NCBI RefSeq assembly: GCF_019430945.1
Contig: NZ_JAHYCB010000011.1
Span: 1 to 64,000, forward strand
DNA length: 64,000 nt
Reading direction: 5' to 3'
From: Neorhizobium populisoli
GTDB lineage: Bacteria > Pseudomonadota > Alphaproteobacteria > Rhizobiales > Rhizobiaceae
The number at the start of each line of letters is the position of its first letter. Positions within the stretch are counted from its first letter, which is position 1. The notes beneath the pieces are model-generated. The model saw only the letters and a program-made list of their open reading frames with translations, searched no databases and was not told where the DNA came from. Made by a program: the position numbers and the translations under genes. Positions 16,952 through 26,803 of this stretch are shown here, piece by piece.

Positions 16952-17356
16952 ATGCGCGAAATTACCAAGCAGCTTCTGTTGCTGACCGAAGACGACGCGA
17001 TCCTGATGCTGGACGCCGAGGAAACCCTGGTCGGGGCCGGGTTCGGCGTAATAACAGCCGTGAATGGCACCGCTGCCCTGGCAATTATCAATGAGGACGC
17101 CGGGCGGTTTTGCGCCATCATCACCGACATCCGGCTCGGCCAAGGCCCAAGCGGCTGGGACGTGGGGCATCGGGTGCGCGAACTGGTTCCGACCATGCCG
17201 GTAATCTACATGACGGCTGACAGCGCCGCCGAGTGGTCGGCGCACGGCGTGCCAAACAGCGTCCTGATCCCCAAGCCGTTCGTGCCGGCCCAGCTGATCA
17301 CGGCGGTGTCAACGTTGCTCAATCAGGTCGCGACGTCGCTTCCGCCGGCGGGTTAG
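16952..17356 (+). CDS. Single-domain response regulator
   Basis: A 134-residue receiver domain without output domain. Acidic pocket EDD at about residues 13-15, phosphoacceptor Asp in IITDIRLGQG (about 59), Thr in YMTAD (about 89) and Lys in IPKPFVPAQL (about 109). It probably relays phosphate from HWE or hybrid kinases such as those in this window, or acts as a phosphate sink. It is convergent with a broken receiver gene on the opposite strand and the two 3' ends overlap by 38 bases. Confidence 0.88.
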   Translation: MREITKQLLLLTEDDAILMLDAEETLVGAGFGVITAVNGTAALAIINEDAGRFCAIITDIRLGQGPSGWDVGHRVRELVPTMPVIYMTADSAAEWSAHGVPNSVLIPKPFVPAQLITAVSTLLNQVATSLPPAG

Positions 17357-17728
17357 ACGGGGGCGACGAATAAGTTGCCGGAAGGAGCTTTATCAGCGTC
17401 TCAATGATCGTTTTGTTGTCGGTCGGTTTGATCAGCCAAGGACGGTCGGTGAAGACAGGGCTGACAAGCTCGTCTTCACCGGGAATTCCGGAGTACACCA
17501 CGAATGGGACCTGCAGATCGGCAAGCATTTCCGCAACCGGCCGGCTGGTCTCGGATCCACAGCGGAAATCAAGAATGGCGGCATCCGGTGTCACTGTCGT
17601 GAGGCGGTGAAGACAATCGTCGATGCGGAGGCGGACAATACCCGGAACCCGGCATCTTCCAGCGCTTCTTCAAGTTCGAGCGCAATCAGGAACTCGTCCT
17701 CTAAAAGAAGGACTGTCGGGGCTTCCAC
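17319..17728 (-). pseudogene. Single-domain response regulator with one frameshift
   Basis: GTG at 17728 follows AGGAGTCATCATA and opens VEAPTVLLLEDEFLIALELE, then EALEDAGFRVLSASAS. This frame stops soon after; a neighbouring frame continues DDCLHRLTTVTPDAAILDFR, GIPGEDELVSP and WLIKPTDNKTIIETLIKLLP to the stop at 17319. The total of 410 bases shows one missing base near 17610-17625. Acidic pocket, phosphoacceptor Asp (AILDFR) and Lys (LIKP) are all present across the two frames. Recently dead or a sequencing error. Confidence 0.75.
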
Positions 17729-17929
17729 TATGATGACTCCTATGACTGGCGTTCTTTCAGCAATAGAGGCAGTCCGTTCGCAACGGAACCGGCTTTGAGC
17801 TGGAGATTAAAAACAATCGCGTGAAAGAAGCGGGAACGGATCAGCGGGATAAGATCAAACCCTGCTGCGCGCGCGATACAGGGACTTTGGTCCGATTGTC
17901 CTCTGAGGGATCTAGGTCAAATCCCCCTC

Positions 17930-18028
17930 ATGGAGCGGCACACCTTGATAATGGCTATCCTTATCGCCGGACTGGTGCTTGCGGGCGGTTTCGGCCTGCT
18001 GGAGCTGTCAAGGCTCCTGCTCGCCTGA
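17930..18028 (+). CDS. Possible 32-residue membrane peptide
   Basis: ATG at 17930 opens 32 codons (MERHTLIMAILIAGLVLAGG, then FGLLELSRLLLA) ending TGA. It is one hydrophobic helix with a charged N terminus. No good ribosome site is close, and it lies in a 390-base gap between two minus-strand genes. It is listed because it resembles the peptides at 9413 and 12812 in size and character, but sequence similarity is weak. Confidence 0.2.
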   Translation: MERHTLIMAILIAGLVLAGGFGLLELSRLLLA

Positions 18029-18121
18029 CGCAAGCGAAATTGACGCCGGGACGCAAGATCTCGCTGGCCGGGCGGAATACCTGGGGGACTGGTATCTTCG
18101 CCCGGCCATTGAGGCAGCTGA

Positions 18122-20068
18122 TCAGAACTCTTCCCAGCTGTCGGTTGCGGCTGCCGTTGCAGTCTTACCCGCGAATGCCTGCGAAATCTTGTTGAGCATG
18201 CCCCGCGCGGGAGACGGAGCCGGCTGCGGTTCGGCCTTGGGAGCCCAGCCCGCCCTGACCGGCGGCACAGCGTTGCGGCGTCCGGTGTCGTCGAGCACGA
18301 AACGGCCAACCAACTCGCGCAAACGGCCAGCTTCGTGTGCAAGCGTCGCGCCGGCTGCATTGGTTTCTTCGACCATAGCCGCGTTCTGCTGGGTCACCTG
18401 GTCCATCTGGTTGACCGCCGTGTTCACTTCGGTAAGCCCGGTCGACTGCTCGCGCGCCGAGGTGGCGATCGCTTCCATGTGATGGTTGATCGACGTCACG
18501 TAAGACTGAATGGTCTTCAGGGACTCGCCGGTCTCGCTGACAAGCTCGACGCCGCTGCGCACCTCGACCGATGAGTTCTGGATAAGTTCCTTGATTTCCT
18601 TCGCAGCCTTGGCAGAACGCTGGGCCAGTTCGCGAACTTCCTGGGCCACGACCGCAAACCCCTTGCCAGCCTCGCCGGCACGTGCAGCCTCAACACCTGC
18701 ATTGAGGGCCAGCAGGTTCGTCTGAAACGCAATGTCGTCGATGACGCCGATGATGCTAGAGATTTGTCCCGAAGATTGCTCGATTTTTTCCATTGCGTCG
18801 ACCGCTTTAGCTACGACTGCCCCGGAATGGCTGGCGCTCTGATTGGCCTGTTGGGCGACATTACGCGCTTCTTGCACCCTCTGCGAGGCGTTACCCACAT
18901 TTGCGGTAATCTCGTCAAGCGCAGCGGCGGTTTCCTCCAGCGAGGCCGCCTGTTGCTCGGTCCGCTTGGACAGATCGTCGGCGCTCCTACTGATTTCACG
19001 TGCGCCGCTGTCGATCGCAGAGGTGGCTCCAGCGACCTCCGCGAGCGTCTCGCACAGACGCTGGCAGGCGGCATTGAAGTCTTCCCGAAGGCCTTCAAAA
19101 TCAGGCGTAAAAGGCGTGTTAATCGTGAAGCTCAGGTTACCGGCGGAAAGATGCTTTAGTCCGTCCGCCAGACCTTGCGTTGCCTGGGCCATGGCATCAG
19201 CACGCTTCTTCTCCTCAGCTGCAAGAACGCGCTGCTGCTCCTCGCTGGCGCTCCGCTGCGCTGTCGCTTCCTGTTCAAGGCGAATATTGTTGACGGCGCT
19301 GGTCCTGAACACTTCGACAGCCGCTGCCATTTCGCCGATCTCATCTGTGCGGCCCGCATAGGGAATGCGGCTTTCGGTGTCGCCGCCGGCCAGCCGGTTC
19401 ATGGCGGCGGTGATGACTTGGACGGGGCTGGCTATTCCGCTCACGGCAAACCAGATGGCGCCGGCAAGGACCAGGCCGGTGAAGCCGACAAGAAGAGAAG
19501 CGATGATTAATGCTTCGGTGTAGGCAGCTTTGCTCGCTTCGTAGGAACCGGCGGCACCTTTCTGGTTGATGGATACCAGCTTGCCGAGATTTTCGTCGAT
19601 CGCAAGGATAGGCGGGCGCATGTCGCCAAAGATCAGCTTCTCAGCGGCTGCATTATCGTGCGCATTGGAAAGTTGCTTAAGGTTCTCGGAGAGCTGTTCA
19701 TAGACGTAAAAGTCAGCGCGAATTTTCTTGGTAACCTCTCGCTCAGCCGCAAAGTTTGCGATCTTATCATAGTCAGCGAGCGCGTTGAAAAGTCGAACTT
19801 TTCCGTCGGCAATATCGCGTTCCATCTGCGTTTTCCGCTCAGCCGAGCTTGAGATGAGGTGGCCGCGCCAAGCGACACGCATGTCAGTAAACGCGTTGTC
19901 GGCTTCTTTTGCGAGGCCGAGGCTTGGCATCCAGTTTCCAGCGATATCGCTTGTACTGGAATTGATGGTATCCATCCGACTAATCGCAAAAACGGCAAAA
20001 CTTCCAAAAAGCAGGCCTATTACAGCAAACATGGTGATGAGGGCGGTTTTGATGCGGGGTCTGGTCAT
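18122..20068 (-). CDS. Methyl-accepting chemotaxis protein with four-helix-bundle sensor
   Basis: A 648-residue chemoreceptor. TM1 at about 8-30 (MTRPRIKTALITMFAVIGLL), periplasmic four-helix-bundle sensor at about 35-185, TM2 at about 190-212, HAMP at 212-265 (GGDTESRIPYAGRTDEIGEM), second HAMP-like stretch and long signalling hairpin whose tip is IDDIAFQTNLLALNAGVEAA. The C terminus ends DSWEEF, a likely CheR/CheB tether. The start at 20068 matches the paralogue at 34271 (MSRPKIKTALLAAFATIGLL) and is preferred over 20116. The ligand is unknown. Confidence 0.93.
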   Translation of the reverse strand: MTRPRIKTALITMFAVIGLLFGSFAVFAISRMDTINSSTSDIAGNWMPSLGLAKEADNAFTDMRVAWRGHLISSSAERKTQMERDIADGKVRLFNALADYDKIANFAAEREVTKKIRADFYVYEQLSENLKQLSNAHDNAAAEKLIFGDMRPPILAIDENLGKLVSINQKGAAGSYEASKAAYTEALIIASLLVGFTGLVLAGAIWFAVSGIASPVQVITAAMNRLAGGDTESRIPYAGRTDEIGEMAAAVEVFRTSAVNNIRLEQEATAQRSASEEQQRVLAAEEKKRADAMAQATQGLADGLKHLSAGNLSFTINTPFTPDFEGLREDFNAACQRLCETLAEVAGATSAIDSGAREISRSADDLSKRTEQQAASLEETAAALDEITANVGNASQRVQEARNVAQQANQSASHSGAVVAKAVDAMEKIEQSSGQISSIIGVIDDIAFQTNLLALNAGVEAARAGEAGKGFAVVAQEVRELAQRSAKAAKEIKELIQNSSVEVRSGVELVSETGESLKTIQSYVTSINHHMEAIATSAREQSTGLTEVNTAVNQMDQVTQQNAAMVEETNAAGATLAHEAGRLRELVGRFVLDDTGRRNAVPPVRAGWAPKAEPQPAPSPARGMLNKISQAFAGKTATAAATDSWEEF

Positions 20069-20194
20069 CGGAAACTCACAAGGGAAAGAGTTACATGGTA
20101 AGTTTCCATGCTTCACAGTCGCTAAACGAGGAACGGTGAGAAATCATTCACAAGGATACAGAAGTCCTTGCGGAAAGCCGCGAAGATGATCCGA

Positions 20195-20560
20195 TGCAAG
20201 CATGGACGTGTCTTCCAGCCTGCGCTACGCGGGCGGCCGGTGGTGGTGGTGGTGTCAAACAATGATGGCTGTGTGATCGCCCGATAAAACGAAGCCAAGG
20301 CTTTGGGCATTGACATGGGGTGCCATGGCACCTCAATCGAGGACGGTTCGAACGGAAGGGCGGAATAGTCCGATTGAGCAACTACACGCTTTACGGCGAC
20401 ATGTCCGGACGGGTAGTCAAGATGTTGGCCGACTTCGCCCCCGAGCTGCAGATCTACTCGATCAACGACGCCTTGATCGGCTCGCCGGTATGGAGGAGCG
20501 GGCCGAGGCGATATCCCCCTGGAGCGGGTGACTATGTTGCAGTGAGCCGGGATTCAAGTC
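20195..20560 (+). pseudogene. Remnant of a Y-family DNA polymerase (UmuC type)
   Basis: The plus strand reads RVFQPALRGRPVVVV, then VSNNDGCVIAR, a TAA, NEAKALGIDMG, and after a frame change LSNYTLYGDMSGRVVKMLAD, FAPELQIYSIND and, in a third frame, LAGMEERAEA. These are the palm-domain landmarks of UmuC polymerases (SNNDGCVVAR, SSNYTLYGDMS, EVYSIDEAF). The start, the rest of the palm, the thumb and the little finger are missing. It has at least one stop and two frameshifts. Confidence 0.8.
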
Positions 20561-20628
20561 TAAGTTGATACTGCGCCGAGCAAAACGCTGGCCAAGTCGC
20601 CATCAATTTGATGATCATTCATCCCAAT

Positions 20629-20955
20629 ATGAGCCTCGACGCGATTGACCTGAAGATCCTACGTGTGCTTCAGGCGGACGCCCGCGCCCCGAATATCGGC
20701 CTGGCGGAAAAAGTCGGGCTGTCTCCCTCGCCGTGCTCGTGCCGGGTCACGTTGTTCGAACAGGCGGGCATGCTGGAAAGCTGTCAGGCGATTATTTCTC
20801 GTGCCGCTGTGGGCTGTCCCTCACCGTTTTTGCAGGTTCCGCGTGGAGCGGGCGTCGGACTGCCATGCAGACCCCATCGTCGATGCGGTCCTGGCTGTGG
20901 CCCGAAAAGTGTGTGAGAGATCGCAAGCAACAGGTCGTAGGTTCACATCCTTTCA
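20629..20955 (+). pseudogene. Remnant of an Lrp/AsnC-family regulator
   Basis: From ATG 20629: MSLDAIDLKILRVLQADARA, then PNIGLAEKVGLSPSPCSCRV, the AsnC-type helix-turn-helix (normally SPSPCLRRV). The frame changes near 20810 (AVGLSLTVFA in the second frame) and again near 20840 (FRVERASDCHADPIVDAVLA in a third), matching the ligand-binding half of Lrp proteins in pieces. Functional effector binding is impossible. Confidence 0.8.
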
Positions 20956-21029
20956 AGGCGAGGCTAGAAGACTTGCTGAAGCTCAACCTGAAGTGCTTGT
21001 TTTCTAATGCGTAAGGTGACGTCGAAGCA

Positions 21030-21812
21030 GTGATGAACAATCGGTTTCCGGCAGGCCCGCCGAATGTACAGTTGGCTACGATCTCTGACACCAAGATCTT
21101 GCCAAGCCTTAGTCTCTCCGGGGCGTAAACGAAATCCGTCGGAAGTGCCCGGAGTGCTCTCGGGGAAGACGCTTCCGTTTGGAACTTGTTACCGCCAACG
21201 ACATCGAACACACGGATGTGGTGGGGCCCAGTTTTTCCGGCAGGAAAAGCCTGGGTCTGAAACGTAGCGACGTCTCTCGTCGGGTGAGAAAGCCAATCCG
21301 TTCGGTTTCTCAAAATCATCCGCCGCGATCGTGAGTTCGCGTGTCTTGGGATGAAACGATCGACATGGCAGGCGCCTATTTCGCTGTCGGCCTTGGTTCT
21401 CTCGTAGTCGAAGAGGATGCCGTAGAAGGGATCGATAAACCAGATTGTACCATCGGACTTGACGACCACGTCGTTGGGCGAATTCAGCCGTTTGCCTTGG
21501 TATCGGTCAACCAGAGTGACGATTCGACCATCCGGTTCCGTCCGGCTGATCTCGCGGCCCGAGTGCTCGCAGGATACGAGCCGGCCCTCCTGGTCCAGTG
21601 TATGGCCATTCGCATGGTTGGAAGGCTCTCGGAAAACCGAACAGCCGGTGTCCGCATGCAATCGCGGCATGCGGTTATTGGAATGTCACTCCGGGTGACG
21701 CTGCCGCCTTTCCACCAGACCGGCCCTTCGCTCCGGGTTGCACCTGTCCAGAGCTTTTCAAGCGGGCATCCGGATCGAAAAGATTCACATGCGTGGGTCT
21801 TCGACGATAACG
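21030..21812 (-). pseudogene. Remnant of an SMP-30/gluconolactonase-family protein
   Basis: Reverse-strand frames give LEKLWTGATRSEGPVWWKGG, SVTRSDIP, then VFREPSNHANGHTLDQEGRL, SCEHSGREISRTEPDG, RLNSPNDVVVKSDGTIWFID, GPHHIRVFDVVGGNKF and LGKILVSEIVANCTFGGPAG. These are successive blades of the SMP-30 beta propeller, including the NSPNDVVV metal-site motif. Several frameshifts and internal deletions separate them. Such lactonases often sit in sugar-acid operons, so it may be a decayed member of the neighbouring pdxA-containing operon. Confidence 0.8.
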
Positions 21813-22853
21813 TCAGTCTGAATGCTCGTCGCCTCGCCTATCTGCTGTGGAAACCATTCTGGCAGCGAGCATCACAGCTTCCTCACTAGCCAATGAATTG
21901 GCTAAACCCTTACCGGCGATATCGTAAGCCGTGCCATGTGCAGGAGTGCAAACCGGGAAGGGGAGGCCTCCCAGCATGGTGACGCCTCTCTCGAAGCCCA
22001 TCAGCTTCATGGCGATCTGCCCCTGATCGTGATACATGGTCAGCACGGCGTGATACTTGCCTCTAAGGGCGGTCACGAATACCGTATCGGCCGAATGCGG
22101 GCCTGAAACGTCAAAACCGTCTGCCGCAGCGGCTTCGATGGCGGGTCCGATAATGTCGACTTCCTCCATGCCAAAGCTGCCGCCATCGCCCGCATGCGGG
22201 TTCAGGGCCGCCACCAGAATTCGCGGATGCTCGATGCCCGATCGTCTCAGGCAGTCTGCCGTCAGAGCGATCTCGTCCCGTATCGCATCGATGGACAGGC
22301 TCGCCGCGACATCCTTCAGCGGGATATGCGAAGTCACGCGGGCATTCCACACCGTATCCAGTACGTTGAACTCCCTGACCCGCCGCTGAAGCTGCAAGAG
22401 TTCCACGATGAAGCGGCTCTCGTCGTCGTAGCCGGGGTGGGCCAGCCGCATCGCCTTCTTGTTGAACGGCGTGTAACATACGCCATCGACTTTGCCCTGC
22501 TTGGCAAGTGTCAGCGCCAACATGAAGTTTTCCACCGCAAAGCGCCCTCCGGCGAGTGTCGCCTCGCCATGGGACAAGTCCTGTGCACCGAGATTGCCGA
22601 GGTCGATCAGAACCGGTTTTTCGGAAGATCCGATCGCATCGGCGTTCACGGTCTCGATATCGAGAGGAAGACCTGCAACTTTTGCCCCCTCTTCGAGTAT
22701 CCGCCTGTCCCCGATGATCGCAAGTCGAGCTTTGGAAGCAACTCTTTCGGATACGGTTAGCCGCGCGGCAAGCTCAGGGCTGATGCCCGCCGGATCGCCC
22801 ATGGCAAGCGCGAGGAGGGGACGTCGCAGTTCTTTATTTGTCTGGTAAGTCAT
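21813..22853 (-). CDS. PdxA-family 4-hydroxythreonine-4-phosphate dehydrogenase-like protein
   Basis: A 346-residue dehydrogenase of the PdxA/isocitrate-dehydrogenase fold. Motifs: MGDPAGISPELAARL at the N terminus, ALNPHAGDGGSFGMEE, YHDQGQIAMKLMGFERGVTM and TPAHGTAYDIAGKGLANSLA near the C terminus; the metal-site His and Asp residues are in place. Classic PdxA works in vitamin B6 synthesis, but copies in sugar operons (PdxA2 type) act on phosphorylated sugar acids such as erythronate derivatives. Its start overlaps the ABC ATPase stop (ATGA at 22853-22850), so it is the last gene of the sugar operon. Confidence 0.85.
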   Translation of the reverse strand: MTYQTNKELRRPLLALAMGDPAGISPELAARLTVSERVASKARLAIIGDRRILEEGAKVAGLPLDIETVNADAIGSSEKPVLIDLGNLGAQDLSHGEATLAGGRFAVENFMLALTLAKQGKVDGVCYTPFNKKAMRLAHPGYDDESRFIVELLQLQRRVREFNVLDTVWNARVTSHIPLKDVAASLSIDAIRDEIALTADCLRRSGIEHPRILVAALNPHAGDGGSFGMEEVDIIGPAIEAAAADGFDVSGPHSADTVFVTALRGKYHAVLTMYHDQGQIAMKLMGFERGVTMLGGLPFPVCTPAHGTAYDIAGKGLANSLASEEAVMLAARMVSTADRRGDEHSD

Positions 22854-23968
22854 GCCGTCGGCATCCCCGCTGTGTTGGCGGAACGCAGCCGGTCGCCTCC
22901 GGTCGAGAAAAGTCTCAATCGCTCGGGATCACAACGCAGGAAGATTTCTTCGCCGGACGACAGGTCGCGGCCGTCGCGTTGTTCGACGGTGATGGTTTCA
23001 CCACTCGGGAGATAGCAGTAGAGATAGCGGGTACTGCCGAGATATTCGGCGAAATCGACCTTAGCCCGCAATGCGGTGCTGCTCGACTGGGCGACGTTGA
23101 GATGTTCCGGGCGGATGCCAAGCTTGATGCCGTCTCCCGCCGCGACACCGGCGAAGTTCTGGCCAAGCGCCATGACCGTATCGGCAATCTTGATCCGGCC
23201 GTCGCCCGCATAGATCGCATCGACGATGTTCATCCTCGGAGATCCGATGAACCCGGCGACGAACAGGTTGCTCGGGTCCTCGTAGACCTCGCGCGGCGTG
23301 CCGACTTGCTCGATGCGTCCGTCCCGCAACACCACGATCCGGTCCGCCAACGTCATCGCCTCGGTCTGGTCGTGCGTGACGTAGATCATGGTGTTGCCAA
23401 GTTCCCGGTGCAGCCGCGCAATCTCGATGCGCATGCTGACGCGCAGTTCTGCGTCGAGGTTGCTCAACGGCTCGTCGAAGAGAAACGCCAGCGGTTTGCG
23501 AACGATGGCCCGGCCGATCGCCACGCGCTGGCGCTGACCGCCGGAAAGCTGCCCGGGGCGGCGCTCCAGCAGCGGTCCGATCTTCAGGATCTGGGCGGCG
23601 CCCTGCACCTGCCGCTCGATCTCCTCCGCGGGCGTCTTGGCCATTTCGAGCCCGAACGCCAGGTTTTCCCGCACGCTCATATGCGGATAGAGCGCGTAGG
23701 ACTGGAACACCATGGCGATGCCGCGCTTGGCTGGATCGAGTTCCGTGACATCCCGGCCGGCAATGAAGATGTCACCGGAGGTCACGTCTTCCAGCCCGGC
23801 GATCATCCGCAGCAAGGTGGATTTTCCGCAACCGGACGGGCCGACGAAGACGACGAATTCACCGCCTTCGATGGAGAGGTCGAGGCCGTGAATGATGTTC
23901 ACGGCGCCGAAGCTCTTGCGGACATCGCGCAGTTCGATCTTGGCCTTTTCGGGTGAGGTGACGGTCAT
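22850..23968 (-). CDS. Sugar ABC transporter ATP-binding protein (UgpC/MsmK type)
   Basis: A 372-residue ATPase. Walker A GPSGCGKST at 43-51, Q-loop VFQSYALYPH near 88, signature LSGGQRQ at 141-147, Walker B AFLFDEP at 161-167, H-loop YVTHDQTEA, and a C-terminal TOBE/MalK-type regulatory domain from about 235. It powers the import complex formed with the two permeases and binding protein upstream in the operon. It overlaps GH127 at its start and pdxA at its stop by four bases each, showing translational coupling. Confidence 0.93.
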   Translation of the reverse strand: MTVTSPEKAKIELRDVRKSFGAVNIIHGLDLSIEGGEFVVFVGPSGCGKSTLLRMIAGLEDVTSGDIFIAGRDVTELDPAKRGIAMVFQSYALYPHMSVRENLAFGLEMAKTPAEEIERQVQGAAQILKIGPLLERRPGQLSGGQRQRVAIGRAIVRKPLAFLFDEPLSNLDAELRVSMRIEIARLHRELGNTMIYVTHDQTEAMTLADRIVVLRDGRIEQVGTPREVYEDPSNLFVAGFIGSPRMNIVDAIYAGDGRIKIADTVMALGQNFAGVAAGDGIKLGIRPEHLNVAQSSSTALRAKVDFAEYLGSTRYLYCYLPSGETITVEQRDGRDLSSGEEIFLRCDPERLRLFSTGGDRLRSANTAGMPTA

Positions 23969-25908
23969 CTTTGCGTCCTAACCCAGACAAGCATCTCGCC
24001 CGGTGTGCGGTTATCCCAAAGGTGATAGGGAACGAACCGGACGCTCGTTTCCTCCAGCGTCGGCTTTTCCGTATCGTAGAGCTTGCCGGTCCAGTCGCCC
24101 CAGTGTTCGCGACGCGCCTTCACATCGATGGCTACAGCGCCACCGAGTCCTTCAGCCCGACCGGCGACGGCATCCGTAGCATCGTCTTCAACGATCAGTC
24201 TGTTGAGGCCGGATGCATTATCGACCTCTTCGGCACAATAGATCATCGGCCCTCGTGCCAGGGCGACCCGGCCGAGATCCGCCTTTACGGCAGGGTTGGC
24301 GTGAATGAAGCGGGTCTGCATGGGCAGATCGAGCACGATGGTCTCGCCGCCCTTCCATTGGCGGTCGATCCGAAGATACCCTTTGTCCTCGATCGCCGTG
24401 GCGTCTAGCGATTCGCCGTCTATCGACAACGATGCAGCCCTGCACCAGCTGGGCACGCGCAGCGCCAGTTTGAAGGAGGCCGGCGTGTCGAGACCGACTT
24501 CGATCGCGATCCGGCCATCCCACGGGTAGTTGGTGCTTTGCGTCAGCGTGACAGGCGTGCCGGCGACCATCAGCCTCGCGGTGCTTTCACCATAGAGATG
24601 AACGGCCGCCTCGTCGGCGGAAACGCCGTACATGTAGCTGCCGATGGCGGCGACCGTACGGGCAATGTTGGGCGGGCAGCAGGGGCAGCGGTGCCAGGTC
24701 CAGCGATGGTGCTTGCCGCGGCTTTCCAGCGGATTGTCGTAGAAGAATGTCGCGCCGTCAGTGGCGAGACCAGAAAGGGCGCCGTTGTAAAGCGCCTGTT
24801 CCATGATGTCGGCATAGGTGCGATCCGGCCCGCGACCGAGCATCCTGCTCGCCACCATGATCAGGCCGACGGAGGCGCAGGTTTCCGCATAGGCGCTCTC
24901 GTTGGGCAGGTCGTAATAGTCGGTAAATCCTTCATTGCTCGCCGCCGGGCCGATGCCGCCCGTGACGTACATCTGTTTGGTGGTGAGGTCGTCCCAGAGG
25001 ATTTTCAGCGCGTCCGTCAGGCTGTCGTCGCCGAATTCGGTAGCGACATCGGCCATGCCGGAATAAAGGTACATCGCGCGCACCGCGTGTCCAATGACCT
25101 TCGTCTGTTGGCGCACCGGCAGATGAGACTGGTTGTATTCGTAGGTCTTGTGCCGGAAATACCGGGGATCGGCGCCGCGCTCCGCAGCCTCCACATCGAA
25201 ATAGTGCGGCTGCTGCCCTCGCTGCTCGACGAAATAACGCGCGAGGTTGAAATATCGCTGTTCGCCAGTGGTCCGGCCAAGCCGGATGAGCGCGAGTTCG
25301 ATCTCCTCGTGGCCACAATAGCCGGGCTTCTGGTCGGTACCCGGGCCGAATGTCCGGTCGATGTGATCGGCGTAGCGGCACATGACATCCAGGAACCGAC
25401 GCTTCTTCGTCGCATGGAAATAAGCCACGGCCGCTTCCATCAGATGGCCGGCGCAATACAGTTCGTGGCAGTCGCGCAGATTGGTCCAGCGCGTGCCCGG
25501 TTTCATGCGGATAAACCAGGAATTGAGGTAGCCATCGGGCTGCTGCAGGTCGTGGAACATGTCGATGATGGCGTCCATCTTCGCTTCAAGGTCCGGATTG
25601 GCCCTGCGATAGAGAACATAGGCCGCAGCCTCGATGACCTTGGCGACGTCGGAATCCCAGAACATCTGGACATTGACTGTATCCGGCGTGCCATCCGATC
25701 GGATGTGAAAGGGCATGCGGATATCCGGCACCGGTCTCGCCGGATCGATCTGGTCGAACATGCCTGCCGCGACGCAGCGTTCGTAGAGGATCATCACGGT
25801 CTTGTCGGCGACGGCGTCGATACGGTCGCCCCAGAAGCCACGGACGTCGACATCGGGGACGGCGGGCGGGCGGAAGCCCGGTGCGATGGGTTTTTCTAGG
25901 GATGCCAT
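23965..25908 (-). CDS. GH127-family glycosidase (beta-L-arabinofuranosidase type)
   Basis: A 647-residue cytosolic enzyme with the alpha/alpha-barrel of GH127. The catalytic centre is visible: YAETCASVGL (acid/base Glu and one zinc Cys) and HRCPCCPPN near residue 405, where the CC pair supplies the nucleophile and zinc ligands in the characterised Bifidobacterium enzyme HypBA1. No signal peptide is present, so it acts on imported sugars. The start at 25908 (MASLEKPIAPGF) is preferred over 25956. It sits between permease and ATPase genes. Specificity for L-arabinofuranosides is known for some members only. Confidence 0.88.
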   Translation of the reverse strand: MASLEKPIAPGFRPPAVPDVDVRGFWGDRIDAVADKTVMILYERCVAAGMFDQIDPARPVPDIRMPFHIRSDGTPDTVNVQMFWDSDVAKVIEAAAYVLYRRANPDLEAKMDAIIDMFHDLQQPDGYLNSWFIRMKPGTRWTNLRDCHELYCAGHLMEAAVAYFHATKKRRFLDVMCRYADHIDRTFGPGTDQKPGYCGHEEIELALIRLGRTTGEQRYFNLARYFVEQRGQQPHYFDVEAAERGADPRYFRHKTYEYNQSHLPVRQQTKVIGHAVRAMYLYSGMADVATEFGDDSLTDALKILWDDLTTKQMYVTGGIGPAASNEGFTDYYDLPNESAYAETCASVGLIMVASRMLGRGPDRTYADIMEQALYNGALSGLATDGATFFYDNPLESRGKHHRWTWHRCPCCPPNIARTVAAIGSYMYGVSADEAAVHLYGESTARLMVAGTPVTLTQSTNYPWDGRIAIEVGLDTPASFKLALRVPSWCRAASLSIDGESLDATAIEDKGYLRIDRQWKGGETIVLDLPMQTRFIHANPAVKADLGRVALARGPMIYCAEEVDNASGLNRLIVEDDATDAVAGRAEGLGGAVAIDVKARREHWGDWTGKLYDTEKPTLEETSVRFVPYHLWDNRTPGEMLVWVRTQR

Positions 25909-25942
25909 GATCAGTCTCATCCAATCGGTTTGGTTGTTATTG

Positions 25943-26803
25943 TCACTTGACGGCACCCGCGGTCAGGCCACGGATGTAATAGCGCTGCAGCAGCAGGAAG
26001 AGCGCCAGGCATGGCGCCATCATCAGCGTCACGCCGGATTGCACGGCACCCCAATCGATTGTGCCGAACTGGCCCGAGCGAACGGCGGCCATCAGCACCG
26101 GCAGGGTGTATTTATTCTGATCGGTCAGAAGGATGAGCGCCGCCAGGAACTCGTTCCATGACGCCAGGAATGCGAAGATCGCGACCGTCACGACACCGGG
26201 CAGGACGAGTGGCAGCATGATGCGGTAGAGCACCCGCAGCACCGAAGCCCCGTCCACCCGTGCCGCATCCTCGATTTCCTTCGGCACCGCATCGAAGGCG
26301 TTGCGCATCATGAATATCGAGAACGGCAGCTGCAGTGTGACATAGACCAGCACGATGCCGGTAAGGGTGTTCTGCAGCCCGAGCTTCGTCAGGATCAGGA
26401 AAAGCGGCGTCAGGATCGACTGGAACGGGATCATCACCGTCGAGATGATCAGCACGAACAGCGCATTCTTGAACGGAAACCGGAAGCGCGAGAAGCCATA
26501 GCCGGCGAACAGGCTGACGATGACCGACGCCACCACCGTCGCCGCCGAAACCATCAGGCTGTTGCCCGTATAGGTCCAGATGCCCGAGCCGTATTGCGCC
26601 AGATTGTCGTAGCTCTGGACGCTGAAACCGTCGACTGGCCATGGCGGAAGCGGCGGCTGACGGGCTTCAACTGATGGTTTGAAGCTGACGAGCACGCTCC
26701 AGACCAGCGGCGCCAGGAAAAGCAGGCCGACGACGATGCCGAAGCCGTGATAACGGATATTGGCAAACAGGCGGCGTGCCGAGGAGTTTCGTGTGCGGGC
26801 CAT
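25943..26803 (-). CDS. Sugar ABC transporter permease, MalG type
   Basis: A 286-residue inner-membrane protein with six hydrophobic segments and the ABC-permease EAA loop EIEDAARVDGASVLRVLYRI before the last helices. It starts at ATG 26803, which shares one base with the stop of the preceding permease (TGATG). It pairs with that permease to form the channel of the sugar importer. The open frame runs on upstream of 26803 inside the neighbour gene and should be ignored. Confidence 0.93.
   Translation of the reverse strand: MARTRNSSARRLFANIRYHGFGIVVGLLFLAPLVWSVLVSFKPSVEARQPPLPPWPVDGFSVQSYDNLAQYGSGIWTYTGNSLMVSAATVVASVIVSLFAGYGFSRFRFPFKNALFVLIISTVMIPFQSILTPLFLILTKLGLQNTLTGIVLVYVTLQLPFSIFMMRNAFDAVPKEIEDAARVDGASVLRVLYRIMLPLVLPGVVTVAIFAFLASWNEFLAALILLTDQNKYTLPVLMAAVRSGQFGTIDWGAVQSGVTLMMAPCLALFLLLQRYYIRGLTAGAVK

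Noticed and set aside
24538..25899. Plus-strand open frame of 453 codons
   Set aside because: Mirror frame of the GH127 gene; no ribosome site or family.
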